From contig JBILMQ010000264.1 in assembly GCA_044375455.1 (NCBI GenBank), positions 1 to 5,039 of the forward strand: DNA of 5,039 nucleotides, read 5' to 3'. Under the pieces are notes generated by a model. That model was not told where the DNA came from and ran no database searches. It worked only from the letters and a program-made list of their open reading frames with translations. Of the stretch, positions 1 through 4,588 are shown piece after piece; the first letter of the stretch is position 1, and the number at the start of each line of letters is the position of its first letter. Made by a program: the position numbers and the translations under genes. This DNA comes from JBEIHX01 sp044375455. Lineage in GTDB: Bacteria > Pseudomonadota > Alphaproteobacteria > Caulobacterales > Aquidulcibacteraceae.

Positions 1-63
1 GCGCCCGGGCGCCGCCGCGCCGGCCGTTCTGCGGCCAGCACCGATGGCCGCCTGGCGCCGAGG

Positions 64-102
64 ACTTTGCGCCCAGAACTTGCGCCCAGACTTTGTACCC
101 AG
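64..102. repeat. Imperfect triple direct repeat, about 13 bp
   Basis: Three near-copies follow each other: ACTTTGCGCCCAG (64-76), ACTTGCGCCCAG (78-89, one T shorter, after a single A) and ACTTTGTACCCAG (90-102). This is a small degenerate tandem array in non-coding DNA. Its function is unknown; slippage during replication is the simplest origin. Confidence 0.7.
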
Positions 103-315
103 TCTGTGCTGCCTGCATGCGGACCGGGGCCAGTGAGATGGACGCGGACCGGACAAGACACTGTTCTGGGAGAGAGACGGGCGCGCGGCGTCGATGCGCT
201 GGTCGATGATGGCGTGGTGTCGCGGCATGACCGCGGATGCGCCTGCGCGAGATGAGGACGGCGCGCGGGCTTTGCTCTGCCGTGCGGCCGTCGTTCGCCT
301 GATCGCGGCGCTGTC

Positions 316-331
316 TTTGCGGCGCCGCAAA
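316..331. promoter_or_regulatory. 16-bp perfect palindrome, candidate operator
   Basis: TTTGCGGCGCCGCAAA reads the same on both strands and is centred on GGCGCC. It lies 322 bp upstream of the DUF1330 start in a region without genes. Perfect dyads of this length are typical binding sites for dimeric repressors, but no regulator gene is in the window and no second copy was noticed. In GC-rich DNA a palindrome can also arise by chance. No T-run follows on either strand, so a terminator is less likely. Confidence 0.35.
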
Positions 332-368
332 CTCGGCTGCGCCGTCACGGCCCGATGCGTTCTGCTGG

Positions 369-389
369 CCGGCATGGACCCGATGCCGG
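369..389. repeat. 7-bp inverted repeat with 7-nt spacer
   Basis: CCGGCAT (369-375) and its exact reverse complement ATGCCGG (383-389) flank the 7-nt spacer GGACCCG. It could be a small hairpin or a dyad binding site. It is short enough to be chance in GC-rich sequence. Confidence 0.35.
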
Positions 390-420
390 GTGCAACGCCG
401 CCGTGCCGGCGCAGAGTGGC

Positions 421-462
421 GACCGGCCAGAGAAGACCGGCCAAAGCGGACCGGCCGCAGCG
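421..462. repeat. Three 14-bp direct repeats sharing GACCGGCC
   Basis: Three units of 14 bp each begin with GACCGGCC: 421-434, 435-448 and 449-462. The last six bases of each unit vary (AGAGAA, AAAGCG, GCAGCG). The array lies about 190 bp upstream of the DUF1330 start. The constant core with variable tail could be repeated protein-binding sites, or simply a decaying tandem duplication. Confidence 0.65.
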
Positions 463-525
463 GATTGACCAGGCCGGCCATGTGACAGAAACAGACAGGG
501 ACACTCAGCGTGTCGCAGGTGGCCA

Positions 526-561
526 TGTGGCGCCTGTGGCCCGCCGGGGCCAGACGCCACA
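526..561 (+). promoter_or_regulatory. Two-part stem-loop in the DUF1330 leader
   Basis: An outer 7-bp stem pairs 526-532 (TGTGGCG) with 555-561 (CGCCACA). An inner 6-bp stem pairs 537-542 (TGGCCC) with 547-552 (GGGCCA) around the 4-nt loop GCCG. The two stems are separated by an asymmetric internal loop (4 nt on one side, 2 nt on the other). There is no following T-run, so it does not look like an intrinsic terminator. It lies 92 nt before the DUF1330 start codon and would be in the mRNA leader if transcription starts upstream. I do not recognise it as a known riboswitch. Confidence 0.35.
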
Positions 562-640
562 GAACTGCCCAGCGGACGTTCCAGGATATCCCCGGGACGA
601 GCGCAGGGACAACATCGCCGCCAGGACGCAGGCAGGCGGC

Positions 641-646
641 AGGGAG
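641..646 (+). promoter_or_regulatory. Ribosome binding site of the DUF1330 gene
   Basis: AGGGAG ends 7 nt before the ATG at 654. It decides that start over the in-frame ATG at 510, which would add 48 residues of non-conserved arginine-rich sequence. Confidence 0.75.
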
Positions 647-653
647 AAAAGCG

Positions 654-1067
654 ATGCAGGTGCGCAATGCCGTCATGCCGACACCGGACCAGGCCCGGGA
701 CTTTTTCAGCGCGCCGGAGCAAGGCCCCTTCGTGATGGTGAACCTGCTGCGCTTCAAGACGCGCGCCGAATATCCCGACGGCGCGGAGCCTGAGCTGAGC
801 GGGGCTGAGGCCTATATGCGCTATGGTGTGGCGGTCGCTGCAATGGTCGAGGCGCTGGGCGGGCGGATCATCTACTCCGGCGCCGTGACGGGTCTGCTGC
901 TCGGCGAGGTGGATGATCTGTGGGACATGGTCGCGCTCGCCGAATACCCATCCTTGAACGCCATGCTCGAGATGACGCGCCATCCCGACTATGCGCGCAT
1001 CGCAGTGCACCGTGACGCCGGCCTCGCAGGTCAGCTCAACATCCGCACGCTGCCGCGACCGGCGTGA
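654..1067 (+). CDS. DUF1330 domain-containing protein
   Basis: The product is 137 residues. Recognised features are the N-terminal strand and signature FVMVNLLRFK (26-35), the EYPDG turn (39-43), SGAEAYMRYG (49-58), the GRIIYSG strand (70-76), GEVDDLWDMVALAEYPS (84-100), and PDYARIAVHRDAGL near the end (111-124). These follow the usual order of DUF1330 proteins, which adopt a dimeric alpha/beta ferredoxin-like fold related to the ABM/EthD barrel families. The family's biochemical role is not established, so no reaction is assigned. No signal peptide or membrane segment is visible, which suggests a cytoplasmic protein. The start at 654 is chosen for its Shine-Dalgarno site and because family similarity begins about there. 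A small unknown gene follows 52 bp downstream on the same strand and may be co-transcribed. The nearest opposite-strand gene is the VOC gene, which converges on this pair. Confidence 0.93.
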   Translation: MQVRNAVMPTPDQARDFFSAPEQGPFVMVNLLRFKTRAEYPDGAEPELSGAEAYMRYGVAVAAMVEALGGRIIYSGAVTGLLLGEVDDLWDMVALAEYPSLNAMLEMTRHPDYARIAVHRDAGLAGQLNIRTLPRPA

Positions 1068-1119
1068 TGATCCGCCGGTCGTCGCCTCTCGTAAGAACCA
1101 CAGACAAACGAGGACCGTC

Positions 1120-1323
1120 ATGGACGACGATGCGGCGCGACAACTGATCCTGGCCTTTGAAAACTACCTGACGCAGGAGGGCTTCGGGCCTGAGGGGCTG
1201 CGCTCAGCCCAGGCTCGGGGATGGCTTGATCAAGACGGACTGGCCACACAGGACGGCAGGGACCTTTGCCAAGCGCTGGCGGCTCAGCGCGACACCCGCA
1301 GCGCGTTCCGCAACGTCGGATAG
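1120..1323 (+). CDS. Small uncharacterised protein, 67 residues
   Basis: I do not recognise this protein. Support for a real gene is the Shine-Dalgarno site GAGGA (1110-1114), 5 nt before the ATG, its position 52 bp behind the DUF1330 gene on the same strand, a GC-rich third codon position, and a composition that looks like a folded protein rather than a shadow frame. The N-terminal part is acidic and then helical (residues 5-20, AARQLILAFENYLTQE). The middle reads GWLDQDGLATQDGRDLCQAL (34-53), which resembles the helix-turn-strand part of winged-helix proteins (the 'glycine, Thr-x-x-Gly' pattern), but this is a weak visual impression. The end is basic (TRSAFRNVG). There is one cysteine (50) and no membrane segment or signal peptide. 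In-frame start alternatives further upstream would overlap the DUF1330 gene. Confidence 0.6.
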   Translation: MDDDAARQLILAFENYLTQEGFGPEGLRSAQARGWLDQDGLATQDGRDLCQALAAQRDTRSAFRNVG

Positions 1324-1417
1324 GCAGAGGCCAGACCGCCCAGTCTCGCGGTCACGACGGATGGTCTGCCGCTTGGGCTGGCGGCGCTGAAGTCTTGCAC
1401 GCGCCTTGCCCGTCTCC

Positions 1418-1433
1418 CGCCGCCAGGGCGGCG
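1418..1433. terminator. GC-rich hairpin between convergent genes, possible terminator
   Basis: CGCCGCC (1418-1424) and its reverse complement GGCGGCG (1427-1433) are separated by only AG, which gives a realistic 6-bp stem with a 4-nt loop. Its place between two converging genes would suit a bidirectional terminator. Neither strand has a T-run after the stem, so this remains weak. Confidence 0.2.
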
Positions 1434-1507
1434 TCAGGCATGGCCTCAGCGCCGGCGAGTTGCCGGGACAGGTGGTGCGTGTCCTGGCTCGGTCGGCCGG
1501 GTCATTT

Positions 1508-1533
1508 CTTTGTCCCGGTCCTTTGTCCCGGTC
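1508..1533. repeat. Perfect 13-bp tandem duplication
   Basis: CTTTGTCCCGGTC occurs twice without a gap (1508-1520 and 1521-1533). The identity of the copies suggests a recent slippage event or selection on the sequence. Confidence 0.8.
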
Positions 1534-1640
1534 GCGCATGCCGATGGGGCGACGCGGGTTCGGGGTCAAAGTGTGCACGTCACCGCCGGGACCAGGGCGT
1601 TGCCTTGATCCGGGCGCGTACGCCGCTCAGCCGGCTGCAG

Positions 1641-1684
1641 GCAGGACGGGCGCAGGACGGGCGCAGGACGGGCGCAGGACGGGC
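1641..1684. repeat. Four perfect 11-bp tandem repeats
   Basis: GCAGGACGGGC is repeated four times head to tail with no mismatch (1641-1651, 1652-1662, 1663-1673, 1674-1684). The array ends 22 bp beyond the VOC gene's stop codon, so it lies in that gene's 3' region. Identical copies mean it formed recently or is being kept uniform; copy number probably varies between strains. No spacers are present, so it is not a CRISPR array. Confidence 0.9.
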
Positions 1685-1706
1685 CGCTGGCGGGCGTCGG
1701 GCTGTT

Positions 1707-2291
1707 TCAGACGCGCCCGCGCCGATCCAGGCTCGCGGCTCCGAAGACCGTTTCCTTGTGTGCGCGGGTCTGGGCGCTCCAGGTTGCGACGGCGGATCGC
1801 GCATCGGCCCGCTCCTGCGCCATGATGGCGGCGTAGTCTGGCGCCAATGCTGTGATTTCCACCTGCAAGCCGTTTGGGTCGTACATGTAGATCGATCGCA
1901 CGAAGCCATGGTCGATGGGGCCGACACAGGTCACGCCGCGCGCTGCGAGCAGATCTTTCCAGACGCCGAGATCGCCCTCGCGCGGCGTTGTCAGTGCGAC
2001 GTGGCGATCAAAGCCGTGCGCCCTTTCGAAGTGATCCGGGCGGGCTTCGTCGGGATCATCGAAGAACGCCAGATAGTTGCCGTCGCCGAGTTCAAAGAAG
2101 AGGTGCATGTAGGGGCGCGCCCTCCCGACGCCCGGCTCATCTTCGATACGCAGCGCCGCGGCCAGGGGCAGGTTCAGAACGTCCTCATAGAACCAGCGGG
2201 TCTGTTCGGCGTCGCGGCAGCGGAAGGCGGCGTGGTGGATGGCGCCGAGCGCGTGTGGCGGGCGGGCGGCTTCGGCGGCTGGGTTGGTCAT
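1707..2291 (-). CDS. VOC family protein (glyoxalase/extradiol dioxygenase fold)
   Basis: The product is 194 residues with one VOC module. The module starts at AIHHAAFRCRD (17-27), followed by the helix EQTRWFYEDVLNLPLA (29-44), the strand MHLFFELGDGNYLAFFDD (62-79), DRHVALTT (95-102), and the closing YDPNGLQVEIT (137-147). His19 or His20, His97 and Glu145 match the metal-ligand pattern of the superfamily, which includes type I extradiol dioxygenases, glyoxalases and fosfomycin-resistance proteins. A metal-dependent enzyme is therefore likely, but the reaction cannot be named. The C-terminal tail from about residue 150 is a charged helix beyond the core fold. The start at 2291 is chosen because AAGGAG lies 5 nt upstream; an in-frame ATG at 2333 would add 14 non-conserved residues. 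It lies 234 bp downstream of the P450 gene on the same strand and may share its transcript or use its own promoter. No signal peptide is visible. Confidence 0.93.
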   Translation of the reverse strand: MTNPAAEAARPPHALGAIHHAAFRCRDAEQTRWFYEDVLNLPLAAALRIEDEPGVGRARPYMHLFFELGDGNYLAFFDDPDEARPDHFERAHGFDRHVALTTPREGDLGVWKDLLAARGVTCVGPIDHGFVRSIYMYDPNGLQVEITALAPDYAAIMAQERADARSAVATWSAQTRAHKETVFGAASLDRRGRV

Positions 2292-2296
2292 TCGGG

Positions 2297-2302
2297 CTCC
2301 TT
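2297..2302 (-). promoter_or_regulatory. Ribosome binding site of the VOC gene
   Basis: AAGGAG on the minus strand lies 5 nt before the ATG at 2291-2289. It favours this start over the in-frame ATG at 2333. Confidence 0.8.
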
Positions 2303-2350
2303 CAAGCTGCGGTGTCGGGCGCTGCACCCACATCGGTCTGCAATCCCGGG

Positions 2351-2422
2351 CTGCGCCCCGAGCTGCGCCCTGAGCTGCGCCCTGAGCTGCGCCCTGAGCC
2401 GCGCCCTGAGCTGTGCACCGTG
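2351..2422. repeat. Six-copy 12-bp tandem array upstream of the VOC gene
   Basis: The unit CTGCGCCCTGAG is exact at 2363-2374, 2375-2386 and 2387-2398. It has one mismatch at 2351-2362 (CTGCGCCCCGAG) and at 2399-2410 (CCGCGCCCTGAG), and is degenerate at 2411-2422 (CTGTGCACCGTG). Variants sit at the edges and identical copies in the middle, as expected of a slippage-driven array. It lies 60-131 bp upstream of the VOC start, where a promoter or mRNA leader would be. Because 12 is a multiple of three, it creates repeating Leu-Arg-Pro-Glu or Ala-Gln-Leu-Arg peptides in shadow frames; these are not genes. Confidence 0.9.
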
Positions 2423-2459
2423 TCTGCGTGCAGTGTCTGCGTGCCGTGTCCGCGTCCCG
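2421..2459. repeat. Three imperfect 13-bp tandem repeats
   Basis: TGTCTGCGTGCAG (2421-2433), TGTCTGCGTGCCG (2434-2446) and TGTCCGCGTCCCG (2447-2459) directly continue from the 12-bp array next to them. The unit differs in sequence and length from that array, so two separate amplification events adjoin here. Confidence 0.75.
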
Positions 2460-2503
2460 GCAGCGATCGTGGTTGTGGGGGGCTGGCGGGGCGGGCTTGG
2501 GGG

Positions 2504-2517
2504 GCGCCCGCGGGCGC
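2504..2517 (-). terminator. 14-bp palindrome just after the P450 gene, possible terminator
   Basis: GCGCCCGCGGGCGC is a perfect palindrome beginning 8 nt after the P450 stop codon. Folded, it would give a 5-bp stem around a 4-nt loop. On the transcribed side it is followed by a run of C rather than T, so it lacks the U-tract of an intrinsic terminator. It may be a weak terminator, a 3'-end stabiliser or chance. Confidence 0.25.
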
Positions 2518-2525
2518 GGCAGGGC

Positions 2526-3716
2526 TCAGGCATGGCCGGACGTCCGCACCGGCAGGCTGCGCAGTCCACGGAAGATAAGGCCGTCATTCGGGACGGGCGC
2601 GCCAGCGGGCTCAACCGTGGCGAAGCGCGCAAAGAAACGGGCGAGGCCGATACGGGTTTCCAGCCGCGCGAGATTGGCGCCAAGACAGGTGTGCGCGCCG
2701 GCGGCGAAGGCGAGATGACGGTTGGCATTGGCGCGCGCCGGGTCGAGCCTGTCCGGATCGGAAAACACGCTCGGATCCCGGTTTGCCGCGGCGATGACCA
2801 GGATTACGGCGTCGCCTGGCGCAAGCACGCCGCCTGTCACGCTGATCTCCTGCGCGACCCGGCGAAAGGTAAAATGCAGGGGGGGGAACAGGCGCAGCAT
2901 TTCATCGACAGTGTTGGCATGCAGGTCTGGTTCGTGGCGGAACCGTGCGAGCGCTTCTGGTGCTTCCATCAGCGCCAGGATGGCCGATCCGATGAGGCTT
3001 GCAGTGGTCTCATGGCCCGCGTTGAGCAGGAACATCGCCTGATGGATCGCCTCGTCATGGGTGATCTCGCCGGCTGCCTTGGCGCGGCCCAGAATGTCGA
3101 GCGGCGCGGTTGCGGTTGGGTGTGGGGCGGCCAAGCGCGGTTCGATGACCGCGCGCAGGCGTGCAAGCGCTGCGGCCGCGCGCTCGGCGGCGGCGGCGCC
3201 TGCGCCGGGCTCGAGCGCCTCGACCACCCGGTCGGCGGCCGCTTCCAGAACGCCGCGGTCGGTTGGCGGCGCATCAAGCAGCAGGCGGATGACCTCAAGC
3301 GGCAGAGCGCGGGCAAAGTCGTACACCGCGTCGAAGTCGTGCCGCTGGGCGAGCCCGTCGAGCAGATCGTCGACAATCATCTCGATGGCGGCGCTGACGG
3401 TCTCAATGGCGCCAGTGGTGAAGGCGCCGGCGAGCACCGTGCGCACGCGGGTGTGGCGCGGAGGGTCCATGAAGGCAAGGGTGGCGCCGTTGTGGTCGCG
3501 AAATGGCCCTGGCGGAAACGTCCGCAGCGTCTTTTCCGGCTGTTTGATGAGGCTGTCGCGGTTGCGCAGGAGCGCCCAGACGTCCTGGTGGCGCGACACC
3601 ACCCAGGTACCGTCGGGATTGCGGAAAGCTGCACCATGCTCCAGCAGCTGGCGGTACAGCGCGTGGGGGGCGCTGCGCCAGGGCGGCGCGTCGGGGGCGA
3701 AGACCGGCGGGGTCAT
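2526..3716 (-). CDS. Cytochrome P450, soluble bacterial type
   Basis: The product is 396 residues, the usual length of soluble bacterial P450s, with no membrane anchor. Visible landmarks are the C-helix region MDPPRHTRVRTVLAGAFT (83-100), the I-helix oxygen-activation motif AGHETT (233-238), the K-helix ExxR as E272-x-x-R275, the NRDPSVF segment (312-318), and the heme-binding loop FAAGAHTCLG (337-346) with Cys344 as the heme thiolate ligand. Ala338 replaces the more usual Gly or Ser after the first Phe, but the general FxxGxxxCxG pattern is intact. It should be a monooxygenase needing a ferredoxin and reductase, neither of which is in this window. The substrate and CYP family cannot be assigned. 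The start ATG overlaps the PhyH stop by 4 nt (ATGA) and has no good Shine-Dalgarno site, which suggests translation coupled to the gene upstream. A run of eight C on the coding strand (2879-2886) falls at codons 277-280; the frame is intact. A longer in-frame opening to 4133 only overlaps the PhyH gene and is not used. Confidence 0.97.
   Translation of the reverse strand: MTPPVFAPDAPPWRSAPHALYRQLLEHGAAFRNPDGTWVVSRHQDVWALLRNRDSLIKQPEKTLRTFPPGPFRDHNGATLAFMDPPRHTRVRTVLAGAFTTGAIETVSAAIEMIVDDLLDGLAQRHDFDAVYDFARALPLEVIRLLLDAPPTDRGVLEAAADRVVEALEPGAGAAAAERAAAALARLRAVIEPRLAAPHPTATAPLDILGRAKAAGEITHDEAIHQAMFLLNAGHETTASLIGSAILALMEAPEALARFRHEPDLHANTVDEMLRLFPPLHFTFRRVAQEISVTGGVLAPGDAVILVIAAANRDPSVFSDPDRLDPARANANRHLAFAAGAHTCLGANLARLETRIGLARFFARFATVEPAGAPVPNDGLIFRGLRSLPVRTSGHA
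2879..2886. repeat. Eight-base G/C homopolymer inside the P450 gene
   Basis: Eight G on the plus strand (eight C in the mRNA) span the codons Phe277-Pro278-Pro279-Leu280, just after the ExxR motif. The reading frame continues correctly through it. Homopolymers of this length are prone to slippage and to sequencing error. Confidence 0.85.
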
Positions 3717-4588
3717 GACGGGGCCGCCGGCCAGACGCGCGGGTAGAGAGGATGGTCCAGCCGATCGCCGGTGGCGAGTTCTACGGGCTCGGGCGCGGGC
3801 AGGGCGTGCGGGCCGGCGACGAAGCGGGCGTCCTCCCCCACGAAGCGCGGCACGACGGCGCGCCGCTGGCGGTTTGTGGTGGTGTTGGCGCCGCTGCCGT
3901 GCAGGGTCAGGGCGTGGAAGAAGATCGCATCGCCCGGTTCGAGATCCCAGCACAGCAGATCGGCGTCGGGCGCGCGCGACATGTTTGGCGCGCGCGGCAG
4001 GTCGTGATGGCGCATCCGGCGCGCCGCCTCGCTGTCGGGCTGGGTCGGGCGGTAGCGCGCGGGGTTCAGATGCGACCCGCGCAGATAGTGCACCGCGCCG
4101 TTTTCCGGGGTGACGACATCCAGCGCGATCCATGCGCTGAGGATCTGGGTTCCGGTGACCGGCCAGAAGGTCAGATCGTGATGCCAGGGCGTGGGGGCCT
4201 CGCTGCCCGGCTCCTTGACGAAGGTCTGGTCGTAGAGGAGGCGCACCTCGCGCGCCGCCATGAAGGCCGCGGCAAGCTTCGGCGCGGCGCTCTCGAAGGC
4301 AAGCCAGCGATGTGCAGCGCGCCGCCGCCAGCCGTAGAGATCTGAAAAAAACCGCGCGCCGGACTGGTTTGAAAAGTCCTGCGCGAGCGGTGTGGGATGG
4401 GCCATCATCCAGGCGACGTCCTCGCGCAGCGCCGCGACGCGGTCGGGCGCGATGAGCCCGCGCACGCAGACCGCGCCGTCCCGCGCGAAGCCCGCCACCG
4501 CGTCGGCGTCAAGCGCGTCGGCCGCGACGTCGACGCCGAGCGAGCGGGCGGTGCGCGCTCCGGCTGCGGTTTGACTGGGCTCAGTCAT
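3713..4588 (-). CDS. PhyH-type Fe(II)/2-oxoglutarate-dependent dioxygenase
   Basis: The product is 291 residues, typical for the phytanoyl-CoA dioxygenase (PhyH) family. These enzymes use O2 and 2-oxoglutarate to hydroxylate a substrate, releasing succinate and CO2. The N-terminal region shows the family pattern FARDGAVCVRGLIAPDRVAALRED (34-57). The iron ligands are readable as H136-x-D138 in TPWHHDLTFWP and the distal His230 in LTLHGSGAN. An arginine of NRQRRA (most likely Arg242, possibly Arg240) would bind the 2-oxoglutarate carboxylate. WDLEPGDAIFFH (214-225) and the ENGAVHYLRGSH segment (162-173) are also typical. The start at 4588 has GAGGAGG 6 nt upstream and overlaps the ligase gene's end by 8 bp. 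The stop overlaps the P450 start by 4 bp. Next to an acyl-CoA ligase, a CoA-thioester substrate like that of phytanoyl-CoA dioxygenase is plausible, but members also act on free acids, amino acids and natural products. Cytoplasmic; no signal peptide seen. Confidence 0.93.
   Translation of the reverse strand: MTEPSQTAAGARTARSLGVDVAADALDADAVAGFARDGAVCVRGLIAPDRVAALREDVAWMMAHPTPLAQDFSNQSGARFFSDLYGWRRRAAHRWLAFESAAPKLAAAFMAAREVRLLYDQTFVKEPGSEAPTPWHHDLTFWPVTGTQILSAWIALDVVTPENGAVHYLRGSHLNPARYRPTQPDSEAARRMRHHDLPRAPNMSRAPDADLLCWDLEPGDAIFFHALTLHGSGANTTTNRQRRAVVPRFVGEDARFVAGPHALPAPEPVELATGDRLDHPLYPRVWPAAPS

Larger units (their letters stand above)
1..653. other. Gene-free upstream region with repeats and palindromes
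   Basis: No reading frame here looks like a real protein. The frames that stay open on either strand are arginine- and proline-rich, match no family I recognise and lack a convincing start. One of them (194-793, +) runs out of frame into the DUF1330 gene. The stretch holds a 13-bp-type repeat (64-102), a 16-bp perfect palindrome (316-331), a 7-bp inverted repeat (369-375 with 383-389), a 14-bp-period triple repeat (421-462) and a two-part stem-loop (526-561). It probably contains the promoter and leader of the DUF1330 gene, but I could not assign -35/-10 boxes with confidence. The far left could be the degraded or distal end of a neighbouring region; nothing identifies it. Confidence 0.6.
1324..1706. 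other. Intergenic gap between convergent genes
   Basis: This 383-bp stretch lies between the small gene's stop and the VOC gene's stop, so both flanking genes are transcribed into it. It contains a GC-rich inverted repeat (1418-1433), a perfect 13-bp duplication (1508-1533), the palindrome CAGCCGGCTG (1628-1637) and four perfect 11-bp repeats (1641-1684). No frame across it matches a protein family I know. No T-run behind a hairpin was found, so a classical intrinsic terminator for either gene is not evident. Confidence 0.6.

Noticed and set aside
1..255. Possible tail of a gene entering from the left (frame 1 is open to the stop at 253-255)
   Set aside because: The translation is arginine-rich, contains the non-coding-type repeat at 64-102 and shows no family similarity. 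An open stretch of this length is expected by chance at this GC content.
465..493. A promoter with TTGACC (465-470) and GAAACA (488-493), 17 bp apart
   Set aside because: The -35-like box is fair but the -10 box is far from consensus, and such matches are frequent by chance.
194..793. A 199-codon plus-strand frame running into DUF1330 out of frame
   Set aside because: Its end overlaps a confident gene in another frame, and its translation is Arg/Ala/Gly-rich without recognisable motifs.
345..1121. A 258-codon minus-strand frame opposite the DUF1330 gene
   Set aside because: The DUF1330 protein on the other strand is recognisable along its length, while this frame has no family features and no good ribosome binding site.
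1332..1368. Inverted repeat CAGACC (1332-1337) / GGTCTG (1363-1368) after the small gene
   Set aside because: The stem is only 6 bp around a 25-nt loop with no T-run, too weak to call a terminator.
1641..1684. A CRISPR array
   Set aside because: Copies are 11 bp and contiguous with no spacers, and no cas gene is nearby. The same holds for the other tandem arrays.
2351..2422. A repeat protein made of Leu-Arg-Pro-Glu or Ala-Gln-Leu-Arg units
   Set aside because: The peptide repeats only reflect the 12-bp DNA array and occur in several frames at once. The frames have no ribosome binding site and no flanking domain.
1266..3746. An 826-codon open frame on the plus strand
   Set aside because: It runs opposite to the VOC and P450 genes, both of which have clear family motifs. 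Its translation is rich in Arg, Gly and Ala, matches no family I know and crosses the repeat region. Long antisense frames are common in GC-rich DNA.
3717..4133. An in-frame 139-residue N-terminal extension of the P450
   Set aside because: It overlaps the PhyH gene in another frame and would give 535 residues, too long for this P450 type. The 396-residue form starts at the expected place.
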